A DNA stretch of 64,000 nucleotides from Providencia sp. PROV188 (lineage in GTDB: Bacteria > Pseudomonadota > Gammaproteobacteria > Enterobacterales > Enterobacteriaceae), in assembly GCF_027595165.1 (NCBI RefSeq), contig NZ_CP097291.1, positions 3,348,001 through 3,412,000 on the forward strand. Direction: 5' to 3'. This document shows positions 48,911 through 59,351 of this stretch, in pieces. The translations under genes were made by a program, and so were the position numbers. How positions within the stretch are numbered: position 1 is the stretch's first letter; each line of letters opens with the position of its first letter. The notes beneath the pieces were generated by a model that ran no database searches, was not told the origin of the DNA, and saw nothing but the letters and a program-made list of their open reading frames with translations.

Positions 48911-49314
48911 GGTTATAAAAATATGAATATTGCTAAATAATAGAAAAATAATTCATTACTTTAAATTAGTTATTAATACTTAAAAAATAATTAGCAAGAA
49001 TGACTGTTAATAAATAATGTGAATTTGTTACCACAACTGATTTATTCTCAATAAATTTATCTAAATTTTAATTCCTGTATTCAAAAGCAAAAATTAATTT
49101 AATTCCCCACGTAGAACTATCATTTAATTTGTTCTGTTCACGTTCTATTCATCTGCATTTGATGTGATTAGCTAGTCAATAAATCTACTTTTTCGATAAA
49201 TAAAAAGATTTTGAGATAGCGCTCAAGTATTTATTTTTATAAAACACAGATTATCTCTGCGATTCTGTTTTTGATTCTTAATGATGTTTTTTGATTGATA
49301 ACAAAGGTATCAGA
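48911..49314 (+). promoter_or_regulatory. Leader of the autotransporter gene
   Basis: About 400 bp of AT-rich DNA without a credible gene. It precedes the autotransporter start at 49315. I see no defined operator. Confidence 0.45.
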
Positions 49315-52300
49315 ATGAACAAAGCACATAAATTTGCGTCATCTTCTCGTTATAAAAATAAAGCTGCAATAAATAAAAATATTTTTCAGCTTTCTATTAT
49401 TACTTCTGCGCTATTATTTTCCGGCTATACGCTGGCTTACTCTGAAACAGGGCAACTCGGTGATAAAAATAGTTGGGAAAGCCAAGAATATAAAAATGAC
49501 TGGGGTTTAGCCGCCATGAATGCCTCCAGTGCTTATGCGCTGGGATATCATGGGCAAGGCGCTAAAATCGGCGTAATGGATTCAGGCGCATTGTTATCTC
49601 ACCAAGAGCTAAGTGGCTCTCGCTTCCACGCGGTCAAAGCCAAAGGTGAATACGGCTCCACGGGGATGCGTTATCCTCAAGAGTTAGGCGGTCACTATGA
49701 AAAAGGTCAAGCCTTCGATGTGACTGGAGATTGGATCAAAGGCGTGAATGATACTCACGGTACCCACGTGACAGGTACCGTCGGTGCTAACCGTGATGGC
49801 GAAGGTATGCACGGCGTTGCCTGGGGTTCCGATGTGTATGTGGGTAACACAGGTGCCACCGACAGCAATAACTATGGTCCTTATCAAGATTACCAATATT
49901 TCTATACTGGCTGGAAAGCCATGGTGGATGCTGGTGCCCAAGTGATCAATAACAGTTGGGGTACCAACCCAAGAATTATTGATGCAGGGAAAACGGTCGG
50001 TCCTGATGGTGGTAACACCACGGTACATTTACCCGTTGATACCACCCAACAAACTGAGTACGAATATTTCTATTTCAAAAAAATCTACGGGGATAACCCA
50101 TCCTTTGTAGATGCCGCCTATGATGCCGTGAAAGGCACCAATGTTGTTCAAGTCTTCACCACAGGTAACCGCGATTTTAAAAACCCGTACTATCGCCCTC
50201 TTTACCCTTATTTCAATCCACAAGCAGAGAAACATTGGATTGCGGTTGCAGGGTTAAAACAGACGGCAGACAAAACAGGCTATGAAATTGAAGGTATGTT
50301 TAACGAAGCGGGAAATGCCAAATGGTGGACCGTCGTTGCCCCTAGCCGCTATATCTACTCCAGCGTCGTAGATGCTGACGGCAATCCGGGTTGGGATACC
50401 TTTAGCGGAACATCAATGGCAGCACCACACGTCACTGGTGCCATGGGCGTTTTAATGTCTCGTTATCAATCCATGAATGCCCTGCAAGTTCGTGATGTGA
50501 TGTTCACGACTGCCAACCGTTATAACCCAGATGGCAGCCTCTATAAAGGCTGGACATCCGCGGATGGCGTACCTGATGAGCGCTATGGTTGGGGTACTCC
50601 TGATCTCGAAAAAGGTATGTATGGCCCAGGTCAATTCTTAGGTAAATTCGAATACCAACTGGATGCTGTCCCACTTGATGTCTGGACAAATGACATTAGC
50701 CAAGCGGCGTTAGATCAGCGTGAAACCGAAGATTTGGCGTGGTTAGCCGATTATAAAGCCAACGGTATCGATGCCGGTGGCGATTATAATCTTGGTACCG
50801 ATTTTGTGGTCAATGATGGCAATCCAGACCCGACTTCTCATATTGTCGATAAAGAAGATGCTAAAAAATGGCGTCAGGAATATTACCAAAAACGCGCTGA
50901 GGTCATTCAAGCCAAAATCGATGCAGGTTTGTATGATGGCGCTCTAGTCAAAGCGGGTGAAGGCACATTGGTGATGACGGGGGATAACACCTACCGTGGC
51001 GGTACAACCGTCGAACAAGGTTCTCTGTACGGTTTTACTGAATCCTTTGGTACTGCAGACGTGAATGTTAACGGCGGCACAATTAGCGTGCTTAATCGTT
51101 ATAACGACAAATTTACTCAAAAAGGTCAGTTAGTCTCCAATGAAAGCCATAAAGCCAATATCAACATCAACGATAAAGGTACCTATTTAGTCACCGCAGG
51201 TCATGATGTGAATGTCGGTAATATGACCTTAAATCAAGGCGCTAAACTGGATGTTGCTGCCGATAACATTGGGCAACTGAAAGATGTTTATCTTAATGAT
51301 AAATCAATCCAAGGTACGGTTAACGCAGATAATTTAGCTGACAATCGCGCTAAAACCAAAATGCTGGCGACAAATGCCAATAATGCTGCCGCAGATGATT
51401 ATGCGTTATTCCAAAAAGACGTTTCTGTAAAAGATAACACCATTACGGGCACTCTGAGTAAAAAAGCGGATGCCTCATTTGCTTCATTTGCTAATAATGA
51501 AAATGGTCGTTCGATTGCTAATTCATTAGAAAGTAACGCTAAAGGTCAGCTATTTGATGCAACACTACCGATGAGCGAACGTGACCTTCGTAATACTTAT
51601 CAATCACTCGGTAGTGATATGTACCTTAATGCGAATAATGCCAGTGTGGTGAACGTATTGGGTCTAACTCGTACCGTGAAAGATCAGGCTATCGGCGTGG
51701 GTCATGGTCGCTATGCTAACCTTGAAAATAGCAATGCACGCATTTGGATGACAGGTGTTGGTCAATGGGGCAACCTTGACTATGGCTACAGCAATATGGA
51801 TACCGATTTCTATGCAGCATTAGTGGGTGCAGAAATTGATGTCGCTGAGCATACCAAAGCGGGACTGTTCTTTGGTGCGGGTTCATCTAAATATAAAGCT
51901 CATGAGTACGGCAAAATTGACAGCAATGATCTGCATGTCGGTGCCTACGGTGTATCCAATATCAAGAATGTAGCTACGGTTAACTATGGTGTAACGCATA
52001 CAAACCAAGACCGAGATGCAAAACGCACGCTGTGGGTAGGCCAAGAGTCCGGTTATAACTCCACCAGCTATGATGCAAAAATCACGCAATTCTTCGTGGA
52101 AGGTGCTTATACCCAGCTGAATAATGACCGATATTCTGTTGAGCCTTATGCTGGATTTAACTGGCTGCATGTCACCAGCGATAATCTGCATGAGCAAGTC
52201 GGCAATATGCAATTCACCACCAAAACAGATAACCAAGATATCCAAGTTGGTACCGTTGGTTTACGTGGTGGCTATCCATTCAGCGCGGGTAATGTGAATC

Positions 52301-52548
52301 TCACACTGAAAGGTGACGTATCTGCGAGCCATTTATTTGGCGATACTCGCCCAGAAGCGATGTTGTTCCTGTCAGACACTGGCGAAGCCAAAATTCGTGG
52401 TGGCAAGTTAGATAACTTATTCGGTGTAGGCTTAGGGGTTGATGCTCAACTGAATAAATCCACGACTTTCGGAATCTCTTACCAAGGTCAATATAACAGT
52501 GATGTCAGTTCAAGCGGTGTGAATGCCACATTAAAAATTAACTTTTAA
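49315..52548 (+). CDS. Subtilisin-type serine protease autotransporter
   Basis: The protein has 1,077 residues from the ATG at 49315. A TTG eight codons upstream is less likely. A long signal peptide with a basic extension ends near LAYSE. The S8 domain has the triad D89 (GVMDSG), H148 (DTHGTHV) and S367 (FSGTSMAAPH). A passenger with an autotransporter-associated repeat (LVKAGEGTLVMTGDNTYRGG) leads to a C-terminal beta-barrel of about 270 residues ending LKINF. It is related to the Serratia Ssp proteases and exports itself to the surface or medium. Confidence 0.95.
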   Translation: MNKAHKFASSSRYKNKAAINKNIFQLSIITSALLFSGYTLAYSETGQLGDKNSWESQEYKNDWGLAAMNASSAYALGYHGQGAKIGVMDSGALLSHQELSGSRFHAVKAKGEYGSTGMRYPQELGGHYEKGQAFDVTGDWIKGVNDTHGTHVTGTVGANRDGEGMHGVAWGSDVYVGNTGATDSNNYGPYQDYQYFYTGWKAMVDAGAQVINNSWGTNPRIIDAGKTVGPDGGNTTVHLPVDTTQQTEYEYFYFKKIYGDNPSFVDAAYDAVKGTNVVQVFTTGNRDFKNPYYRPLYPYFNPQAEKHWIAVAGLKQTADKTGYEIEGMFNEAGNAKWWTVVAPSRYIYSSVVDADGNPGWDTFSGTSMAAPHVTGAMGVLMSRYQSMNALQVRDVMFTTANRYNPDGSLYKGWTSADGVPDERYGWGTPDLEKGMYGPGQFLGKFEYQLDAVPLDVWTNDISQAALDQRETEDLAWLADYKANGIDAGGDYNLGTDFVVNDGNPDPTSHIVDKEDAKKWRQEYYQKRAEVIQAKIDAGLYDGALVKAGEGTLVMTGDNTYRGGTTVEQGSLYGFTESFGTADVNVNGGTISVLNRYNDKFTQKGQLVSNESHKANININDKGTYLVTAGHDVNVGNMTLNQGAKLDVAADNIGQLKDVYLNDKSIQGTVNADNLADNRAKTKMLATNANNAAADDYALFQKDVSVKDNTITGTLSKKADASFASFANNENGRSIANSLESNAKGQLFDATLPMSERDLRNTYQSLGSDMYLNANNASVVNVLGLTRTVKDQAIGVGHGRYANLENSNARIWMTGVGQWGNLDYGYSNMDTDFYAALVGAEIDVAEHTKAGLFFGAGSSKYKAHEYGKIDSNDLHVGAYGVSNIKNVATVNYGVTHTNQDRDAKRTLWVGQESGYNSTSYDAKITQFFVEGAYTQLNNDRYSVEPYAGFNWLHVTSDNLHEQVGNMQFTTKTDNQDIQVGTVGLRGGYPFSAGNVNLTLKGDVSASHLFGDTRPEAMLFLSDTGEAKIRGGKLDNLFGVGLGVDAQLNKSTTFGISYQGQYNSDVSSSGVNATLKINF

Positions 52549-52563
52549 TTCAATTAATTAAAA

Positions 52564-52598
52564 AAGGGCAGAATCAATTTTATGTTGATTCCGCCCTT
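52564..52598 (+). terminator. Autotransporter terminator
   Basis: AAGGGC-GAATCAA pairs with TTGATTC-GCCCTT across a short bulge. A T run lies slightly downstream. Confidence 0.75.
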
Positions 52599-52646
52599 CA
52601 CAGTTTTTTATCAATACAGTTTTTCGATAAATACAGCGTATGCTAA

Positions 52647-52862
52647 TTAACTCATCGCTTGAATTTCAGAGTGGGATAAGCCTGTAATTTTACTAATAAT
52701 ATCAATATCTAACCCTAGACTTAAACTGGTCAACACTTGGGTGTAAGTGCGTTGTTTGGCCTTCTCCTGCTCTTCTTGTCGAGCTTCTTCTCTTCCTTTG
52801 ACTAGCCCTCTTTTTAATCCTTTTTTTAACCCCTCATTTCGTAAACGATCGGCAATGGTCAT
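52647..52862 (-). CDS. Candidate intragenic short Rpn product (RpnS-like)
   Basis: In frame inside the Rpn gene, the ATG at 52862-52860 is preceded by AGGAG (52873-52869) with a 6-nt spacer, which is near ideal. It would give 71 residues (MTIADRLRNEGLKKG onward), the C-terminal domain only. Intragenic C-terminal products are known to inhibit the full-length nuclease in E. coli Rpn systems. Whether it is translated here is inferred from the ribosome site. Confidence 0.6.
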   Translation of the reverse strand: MTIADRLRNEGLKKGLKRGLVKGREEARQEEQEKAKQRTYTQVLTSLSLGLDIDIISKITGLSHSEIQAMS

Positions 52863-53615
52863 AACAGTCTCCTGATATCCTTCGGTTTTTTCTATTAATG
52901 TTTTGACTATCTTCTTGTATGTCGGCGTATCCATCACACTAAACAGATAGTTGATGATTAAAATAACGTCATCACGGTGGTTTTCGTTCTCCTTGATTAC
53001 CTGCGCTAAGCGCTTTGATAGAACCATCAGGTCATCTTTCAAAGAAGCATGTTTGAGAACTAGCTCCATCGCGGCGACTTTTCGGTGATTCACAAGTTCA
53101 TCGTCGCTTGCCACCGTGACATCCACTAATGGCAGTGGATTACAGTACAAATCATGCGCTAAATCAGACCATTCAAAGCAATCCGTCCATGATTGGGAAT
53201 AAGGATAAGGGGATTGATTGCCATGATAAAACAAGATGGGAACCACCAACGGCAAAGTTTGGTGGCCTTGCTGCAAATGCTGATTCATCGCGCAGAATGC
53301 ATAATGCATCAACCGCCAGCCCATTAGCTTATCGGGAGAGGATTGATGCTCAACCAAGAAGTAAAAATACCCTTTACCCTTGAGTGTTTGAACGGAATAG
53401 AGCATGTCCGAGAAACGAGAGCGCAATGTTTTATCCACAAATGAAGCACTGGCTAACTTCAACGTATCAAAATTGCAGAGGTGCTTAATGCGATTAGGAA
53501 GATGGACTTCAAAAAAGTCCCGCGCATTATCCACTTTGCTCATAAAGCCTTTAAAGGTTGAATCATGAGGAGCTACAATTGATTGGGTCGCCATCTCGGT
53601 CTCGTCTTGGTTCAT
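52647..53615 (-). CDS. Rpn-family recombination-promoting nuclease (RpnL-type, Transposase_31)
   Basis: A 322-residue PD-(D/E)XK protein with the family pattern: PHDSTFKGFM near the start, SRFSDMLYSVQTLKGKGYFY with the active-site Asp, and FLVEHQSSPD with the Glu and Gln. The C-terminal third contains a basic helix (LKKGLKRGLVKGREEARQEE). An internal ATG with a good ribosome site lies at 52862. The start at 53615 has no clear ribosome site, and the ATG at 53594 is an alternative. Related proteins act in anti-phage defence and as DNA nucleases. It is a lone gene, with no transposon ends. Confidence 0.9.
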   Translation of the reverse strand: MNQDETEMATQSIVAPHDSTFKGFMSKVDNARDFFEVHLPNRIKHLCNFDTLKLASASFVDKTLRSRFSDMLYSVQTLKGKGYFYFLVEHQSSPDKLMGWRLMHYAFCAMNQHLQQGHQTLPLVVPILFYHGNQSPYPYSQSWTDCFEWSDLAHDLYCNPLPLVDVTVASDDELVNHRKVAAMELVLKHASLKDDLMVLSKRLAQVIKENENHRDDVILIINYLFSVMDTPTYKKIVKTLIEKTEGYQETVMTIADRLRNEGLKKGLKRGLVKGREEARQEEQEKAKQRTYTQVLTSLSLGLDIDIISKITGLSHSEIQAMS

Positions 53616-53743
53616 AAGATGACGAGATACTAACCAATATTTTCGGGAGAGTGAGAAAAAGTTATTCCTAATTAATGAGAATCACTTGACACACTAACTC
53701 TTTGCTTTTAATCGAATTATTTACTTGTTTTAGCCATAAAAAA

Positions 53744-53776
53744 ACACCTCAATCAGCGTATTGCTTATTGAGGTGT
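53744..53776 (-). terminator. ugpBAECQ terminator
   Basis: ACACCTCAAT and ATTGAGGTGT form a 10-bp stem, followed on the minus strand by T residues. Confidence 0.9.
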
Positions 53777-53802
53777 CATTAAAAATAAACAAATTTTTTA
53801 AT

Positions 53803-54546
53803 TTATTCTGCGGGGAAATTTGGACCGATTAAATCAATACGATCAGTACAAATGGCATCAACGCCCCACGCTAATAATAATTTGGCGCGTTCAGGGTCAT
53901 TCACCGTATACACCAGAATATATAAGCCCGCTTGCTTCAATAGCTCGACCCGAGCTTTATCCAATAAGAGATGATCTAAATGGATAGAGACACAGCCTAA
54001 GCGAGTTGTCAGTTCACGCCAATCCTCTCGCCACTCCTCCAGCAATAAACCGCGTGGCAATTCAGGTGCTGCGGCTTGAGCAGCTTCAAGGGACTCAATG
54101 GAAAATGAAGAGAGTAACGGTGCAGTTTGTCCTTCCCATAATTGTCGAGCCGCTAATGCCACCACGGTTCCTGTTTTTCTCTCCAAGCCGGTGGTTGGCT
54201 TAATTTCAATATTCGCCATCATGCGATGTTGTTGGCAACGCTCAGCCACTTGCGATAATAGCGGCAAATGTTCGTTAGCAAATTCTTGGCTATACCAGCT
54301 TCCAGCATCAATATTGACTAACTGGCTCCAGTCAAAATTCCCTGCAACCCCATGCCCGTTACTCGTGCGCTCAAGGGTATCATCATGCAGAAGGAATATG
54401 TGACCATCACGGGATAATTTGGCATCAAACTCAATCATGGTATGACCATATTTCGCCCCAACATCAATCGCTGCGAGCGTATTTTCAGGGGCTAATTTAC
54501 CACCACCGCGATGGGCGACAATTTTAGGATAAGACCAAAGATTCAT
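53803..54546 (-). CDS. ugpQ: Glycerophosphodiester phosphodiesterase, cytoplasmic
   Basis: A 247-residue GDPD enzyme with [38 protein letters not shown] and an intact late Asp in CTDRIDLIG. It splits imported glycerophosphodiesters into glycerol-3-phosphate and an alcohol. No signal peptide is present, so it is the cytoplasmic type. The start overlaps the ugpC stop as ATGA, and it ends the operon. Confidence 0.95.
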   Translation of the reverse strand: MNLWSYPKIVAHRGGGKLAPENTLAAIDVGAKYGHTMIEFDAKLSRDGHIFLLHDDTLERTSNGHGVAGNFDWSQLVNIDAGSWYSQEFANEHLPLLSQVAERCQQHRMMANIEIKPTTGLERKTGTVVALAARQLWEGQTAPLLSSFSIESLEAAQAAAPELPRGLLLEEWREDWRELTTRLGCVSIHLDHLLLDKARVELLKQAGLYILVYTVNDPERAKLLLAWGVDAICTDRIDLIGPNFPAE

Positions 54547-55613
54547 AAACGGTGTCCATATTGAGTATCAAAAAAATGCTGATGGGCTTCAGGAAGATGA
54601 AGCCATAACGTGGAGCCAATCTGAGGGCGATGCTCGTGCCCAAGGCGCACAATCACTTTTTGCCCTGCCCACTGACCATGCACTAAATTATCAGCGCCTA
54701 ACATTTCGAGGGTCTCGACGACCAGCGGGATCCCCCCTGACGATTCAGAGCCTAACTGTAAATGTTCCGGTCGGGTACCTAACGTTAGCGCATGCCCTAC
54801 CCACTGTAAATACGTTCTACCCAACGGTAATTGCATTCCGCCGTCGAGCTCAAAGCGAGAACCATCCGCACTCAGTTTTCCTTCCAGCAAATTCATGGCA
54901 GGAGAGCCAATAAAACTCGCCACAAAACGGCTGGCAGGACGCTCGTACACTTCAACTGGGGAGCCAATCTGTTCCGCAACGCCTTTATTCATCACCATCA
55001 CTCGCTGCGCCAAGGTCATCGCTTCCACCTGATCGTGTGTCACATACAAGCTGGTGGTTTTTAAACGACGATGCAGCTGTTGCAGTTCAAGGCGCATCTG
55101 TACCCGCAACTTTGCATCGAGGTTAGAAAGCGGTTCATCAAATAAGAATACGGCGGGGTCACGCACAATGGCACGCCCCATTGCCACGCGCTGACGTTGA
55201 CCACCGGAAAGCTCTCTCGGTTGACGCTTTAATAATCCATCAAGCTCTAAAATCCGTGCGGCATCCGCTACTTTTTGGCGAATGATCTCTTTTCCTAGCC
55301 CACGAATTTTTAGCCCCCATGCCATATTCTCTTCAACGCTCATATGAGGATAAAGCGCGTAATTTTGGAATACCATCGCAATGCCACGCTCTTTGGGTTC
55401 TAGATGCGTGACTCGCTTTCGGTCAATCCAAATATCCCCGCTCGTCACTTGCTCTAACCCTGCCACCATACGTAATAGCGTGGATTTACCACACCCAGAA
55501 GGCCCTACCATCACGATAAATTCGCCATCTGCCACATCCACTGTCAGCGGCTTGATCACTTGATTTTTTCCGTCCCAACTTTTAGTGACGGCTTGAAGTT
55601 TTAATTCTGCCAT
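54543..55613 (-). CDS. ugpC: Glycerol-3-phosphate ABC transporter ATPase
   Basis: A 356-residue ATPase with Walker [10 protein letters not shown] (residues 37-45), signature [14 protein letters not shown], Walker [13 protein letters not shown] and a C-terminal regulatory (TOBE-type) domain, as in the MalK/UgpC group. It powers UgpBAE uptake of glycerol-3-phosphate. It is separated from ugpE by 2 nt. Confidence 0.96.
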   Translation of the reverse strand: MAELKLQAVTKSWDGKNQVIKPLTVDVADGEFIVMVGPSGCGKSTLLRMVAGLEQVTSGDIWIDRKRVTHLEPKERGIAMVFQNYALYPHMSVEENMAWGLKIRGLGKEIIRQKVADAARILELDGLLKRQPRELSGGQRQRVAMGRAIVRDPAVFLFDEPLSNLDAKLRVQMRLELQQLHRRLKTTSLYVTHDQVEAMTLAQRVMVMNKGVAEQIGSPVEVYERPASRFVASFIGSPAMNLLEGKLSADGSRFELDGGMQLPLGRTYLQWVGHALTLGTRPEHLQLGSESSGGIPLVVETLEMLGADNLVHGQWAGQKVIVRLGHEHRPQIGSTLWLHLPEAHQHFFDTQYGHRL

Positions 55614-55615
55614 GC

Positions 55616-56461
55616 TTATTTCTCACTATCGACCAAGCCACGCACAAACGCCCTCTGCATAGCTAATACCACAAGAACGGGTGGAATCAGCGTGAGCAAC
55701 ATTGCCGCCATCACTTGATTCCATTGAGTCGTACCTTCACCCGATGCGATCATGCCTTTGATCCCCGCAACTGCTGTTCCTAAGCTGGGATCTGCAACGA
55801 TCAAGATTGGCCACAAATATTGGTTCCAACCATAAATAAACGTGATCACAAACAACGCGGCTAAGTTTGTTTTGGACAACGGCAACACAATGTCGATGAA
55901 AAACCGCATTGGTGAAGCACCATCAATACGCGCTGCCTCTATCAGTTCATCCGGCAACGTCATAAAAAATTGGCGAAATAAAAAAGTCGCCGTCGCGGAA
56001 GCCATCAACGGCAAAGTTAGCCCGGCGTAACTATCCACCATGTTTAAGTTAGAAATCACCTCTACTGTGGGGAAAATTCGCACTTCGACAGGCAACATTA
56101 ATGTGATGAAAATCATCCAAAAAAATAGGCTACGGCACGGAAAACGGAACCAAACGATGGCAAATGCCGATAATATCGAAATCGTAATTTTTCCAATCGC
56201 TATCACCAGCGCCATAACGGTGCTATTTACCAGCATCAACCAAAATGGGGCGCTGTTCGCTGCCACACCGTTATTCCAAATATGTAGAATGTTCTCCCAT
56301 AAATGAGAGCCAGGTATTAGGGTAATGGGGGTATCGAAGACCGCTTTATCATCGAGTGTCGCGGCAACAAAGGCCACATACAGCGGGAATAAAATCACTA
56401 AAATCCCAATTACCAACATGGAATGACTGAATACGCTCAGTCCACGATTTTTCTCTATCAT
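55616..56461 (-). CDS. ugpE: Glycerol-3-phosphate ABC permease UgpE
   Basis: A 281-residue inner-membrane permease with six helices and the EAA loop [22 protein letters not shown] that docks on UgpC. Its start overlaps the ugpA stop as ATGA. It pairs with UgpA. Confidence 0.96.
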   Translation of the reverse strand: MIEKNRGLSVFSHSMLVIGILVILFPLYVAFVAATLDDKAVFDTPITLIPGSHLWENILHIWNNGVAANSAPFWLMLVNSTVMALVIAIGKITISILSAFAIVWFRFPCRSLFFWMIFITLMLPVEVRIFPTVEVISNLNMVDSYAGLTLPLMASATATFLFRQFFMTLPDELIEAARIDGASPMRFFIDIVLPLSKTNLAALFVITFIYGWNQYLWPILIVADPSLGTAVAGIKGMIASGEGTTQWNQVMAAMLLTLIPPVLVVLAMQRAFVRGLVDSEK

Positions 56462-57345
56462 TGGTAACGTACCTTACGCTCGATAAAACGGAATTGAATC
56501 ACCGTTAGGACGATCACCAAGCCCATCAAAATCACAGATTGAGCTGCGGATGAAGAGAGGTCGAGCCCTGAAAAACCTTCACGGTAAATCTTATAAATTA
56601 GTGTCGTCGTCGCTTGTACAGGCCCCCCGCCCGTTGCCGCGTCAATCACAGGGAAAGTATCAAAGAAGGCATACACCAAATTCACCACCAATAAAAAGAA
56701 ACTCACCGGAGTGATTAATGGTAAGGATATTTTAAAGAAACGGCGGATAGGTCCCGCACCGTCGATAGCAGCCGCTTCCATCAAAGAGCGTGGAATAGAT
56801 TGCAAAGCAGCGAAGAAAAACAAAAAGTTATAACTGATTTGTTTCCAAACTGAGGCTAAAACAACTAAAAACATCGCCTGACCGCTATTTTGTGCATGGT
56901 TCCAGTCATAGCCAATGGATTCCAAACCATAGGTTATCAATCCTCTGCCGGGACTAAACAAAAACATCCATAAAACCGCCGCAACAGCAGGTGCAACGGC
57001 GTAGGGTAGTAGCATCAATGTTTGGTAAAAACGGCTTCCTCTTACCACATAATCAACCAAAGCCGCGAAAAACAGCGAGACGACAAGCCCACTTCCTGCT
57101 ACCCAGCCACTAAAAATCATCGTGGTATAGAAAGAGTCTACATAGTAGCTATCGCTAAAGAGTTGAGTGAAGTTTTCTAACCCCACAAACTCACTGGATA
57201 ATCCAAAAGGATCAATACTTTGTAATGAATACCAAAGCGCTTGTCCGGCTGGCAAAATAAAGAAAATCACCGTAATGATGAGCTGTGGTAATACTAGCGC
57301 ATAAGGTAACCAGCGGGAGCGAAATACGGGACGAGATGATGACAT
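56458..57345 (-). CDS. ugpA: Glycerol-3-phosphate ABC permease UgpA
   Basis: The protein has about 295 residues from the ATG at 57343-57345. An earlier TTG start is less likely. Six helices surround the EAA loop [21 protein letters not shown]. It follows ugpB after 69 nt and overlaps ugpE. Confidence 0.95.
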   Translation of the reverse strand: MSSSRPVFRSRWLPYALVLPQLIITVIFFILPAGQALWYSLQSIDPFGLSSEFVGLENFTQLFSDSYYVDSFYTTMIFSGWVAGSGLVVSLFFAALVDYVVRGSRFYQTLMLLPYAVAPAVAAVLWMFLFSPGRGLITYGLESIGYDWNHAQNSGQAMFLVVLASVWKQISYNFLFFFAALQSIPRSLMEAAAIDGAGPIRRFFKISLPLITPVSFFLLVVNLVYAFFDTFPVIDAATGGGPVQATTTLIYKIYREGFSGLDLSSSAAQSVILMGLVIVLTVIQFRFIERKVRYQ

Positions 57346-57414
57346 AAGCAACCCAATAAATCAGATGTGATGCAGCGCCCCTCTTAATTCCATCAAGAGG
57401 GGCAAAAGAACTCA

Positions 57415-58728
57415 TTACTGAGTGGATTTTTCGAAACGGCGCAGTAATTGGTTACCACGCTCAACAGAGGCATCGAGGGCTTGTTGCGGTGTCTTTTTAC
57501 CTGACCACACGGATTCCAGCTCTTCGTCCACGATGGTACGAATTTGTGGCATATTACCTAAGCGTAATCCTTTGGTATAAGGTAACGGCGCTTTGTTTAA
57601 CATTTGGCGAGTCGCAATATCCGCCCCCGGATTTTTGTCATAAAAGCCGGATTTTTGGGTCAACTCATACGCTGCCGTTGTAATCGGTAAATATCCTGTA
57701 TTTTGATGCCATTTTGCGGCATTTTCAGGTTCAGCTAAGAATTTCATAAATTCCGCAACACCTTTATAGGTTTCAGGATCTTTACCGCCCATCACCCACA
57801 AGCTTGCACCACCAATGATGGCATTTTGTGGTGCCGTTGGAATTTGTGCATCGTAAGGCATCATGCCAACACCAAAATCAAACTTAGCATGCTTGCGAAT
57901 ATTCGCCAGAGAACCGGAGGAACCAGTAATAATGGCACAATCCCCGTTATAGAATTTCTCAGTTGGCTCGTCTTTACGCCCTAAATAGCTGAAGGTGCCT
58001 TTTTTATTCATATCTTGTAGCTGCTCGATATGCCTAACGTGATCTGGGGTGTTAAACTCCAGTACTGCATCAGTGCCGTCAAAGCCATTATTCTTCGATG
58101 CGACAGGCAACCCGTTCCATGCACTGAAGTTTTCAATTTGTATCCAGCCCTGCCAACCACTGGCGTAGCCGCACTTCATTCCTGATTCACGTAGCTTTTC
58201 AGTATATTGGGCAAGATCTTGCCATGTTTTTGGTGGGGTATCTGGGTTTAAACCGGCTTTTTTGAAGGCTTCTTTATTGTAATAAAGCACCGGAGTGGAG
58301 CTATTGAAAGGCTGGGATAGCAGATGCCCCGTTTTCGCATCGCTGTAATAACCCGAAACGGTAGGCACAAACTGAGATTCATCAAAATCAATTCCAGCTT
58401 CTTGGAAAACTTCGTAGACAGGTTTGATGGCTTTGGATGACATCATCGTCGCAGTACCAACTTCATAAACCTGCAGTATCGCAGGTGCATTGCCAGAACG
58501 AAATGCCGCAATCCCCGCAGCGAGGCTTTGCTCGTAGTTCCCTTTATAAGTGGGAATCACGTTGTAATCTGGGTGAGTTTCATTAAAGCGAGTGACAAGG
58601 TCATTCACTTCTTCACCAAGCTGACCTTCCATTGAATGCCAGAATGGGATTGTGGTGACTGCCACTCCTTGACTGCTAAAAGCCAAGCCTAACATCATTG
58701 CTAAAGCGGACTGTTTGATCGATGCCAT
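57415..58728 (-). CDS. ugpB: Glycerol-3-phosphate periplasmic binding protein
   Basis: A 437-residue solute-binding protein with a signal peptide (ending GVAVTT) and UgpB blocks [17 protein letters not shown] and [20 protein letters not shown]. It binds sn-glycerol-3-phosphate and glycerophosphodiesters in the periplasm. It is first in ugpBAECQ and has a Pho box upstream. Confidence 0.97.
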   Translation of the reverse strand: MASIKQSALAMMLGLAFSSQGVAVTTIPFWHSMEGQLGEEVNDLVTRFNETHPDYNVIPTYKGNYEQSLAAGIAAFRSGNAPAILQVYEVGTATMMSSKAIKPVYEVFQEAGIDFDESQFVPTVSGYYSDAKTGHLLSQPFNSSTPVLYYNKEAFKKAGLNPDTPPKTWQDLAQYTEKLRESGMKCGYASGWQGWIQIENFSAWNGLPVASKNNGFDGTDAVLEFNTPDHVRHIEQLQDMNKKGTFSYLGRKDEPTEKFYNGDCAIITGSSGSLANIRKHAKFDFGVGMMPYDAQIPTAPQNAIIGGASLWVMGGKDPETYKGVAEFMKFLAEPENAAKWHQNTGYLPITTAAYELTQKSGFYDKNPGADIATRQMLNKAPLPYTKGLRLGNMPQIRTIVDEELESVWSGKKTPQQALDASVERGNQLLRRFEKSTQ

Positions 58729-58854
58729 GCCAATTCTCTCTTTTATTATGACTGAAGTTTATCCGCAGAGATTTACACTAAAATGTGCGAATTCACGCAG
58801 TTTATGTTCGAGAGAGAATTTATCACCGAGAAATGACAGAAATATCGCCAACAC

Positions 58855-58872
58855 ATGACAGATTAATGACTG
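58855..58872 (-). promoter_or_regulatory. Pho box upstream of ugpB
   Basis: On the minus strand CAGTCAT-TAAT-CTGTCAT has two PhoB half-sites with the classical 11-bp period. A further CTGTCAT lies 16 bp closer to ugpB (58839-58833). This fits the known phosphate-starvation control of ugp in E. coli. Confidence 0.8.
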
Positions 58873-59351
58873 CCATATCTCTAGCAAATGACGCTTACAT
58901 GGCAATCGACGTGTTTTATTTTCCCGGTATATCGAAAATAAACACTCAATTTAATGTGAATAATGAATTTCTGATTATTGAATAATGATTAAATAACAAA
59001 AAATAGGAAAAACAAATAAAAAAGTAAAAAAAGATGCCAGAAATAATTTTGCAGAAATTGTCATTCTATACATATTATTCACCTTACATTCATTTAAAAT
59101 AACAAATAAAAAGAAAATTGAGAATAAGTCTATTATTGACATAGCCATAAAAGTAAACTGACCTTCTAAATTAACTTTAGGATAATATTAATAGAACAAC
59201 AAATATTTAATACCATAAATCCAAAAAACTAATAATAGCCCATAAAATAAGCTATCTTATGATTATCACTTTATAGCCAATTTAAGATTCACATTCGAAA
59301 ACAATAAAGAGCAAATAAAAATCTATTTGCCCTTATAAATTAATTATTAGA
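58873..59351. other. AT-rich region between the ugp control region and the abgT end
   Basis: About 480 bp without a credible gene. A weak stem GCAAATA/TATTTGC at 59313-59332 could end the AbgT-type gene on the minus strand. Confidence 0.5.

Noticed and set aside
52647..53615. Transposase of an insertion sequence
   Set aside because: The family is historically labelled a putative transposase, but there are no terminal inverted repeats or target duplications, and the residues fit a PD-(D/E)XK nuclease.
58785..58985. 66-codon plus-strand open frame upstream of ugpB
   Set aside because: It runs through the Pho box and promoter region of ugpB and shows no domain or ribosome site.
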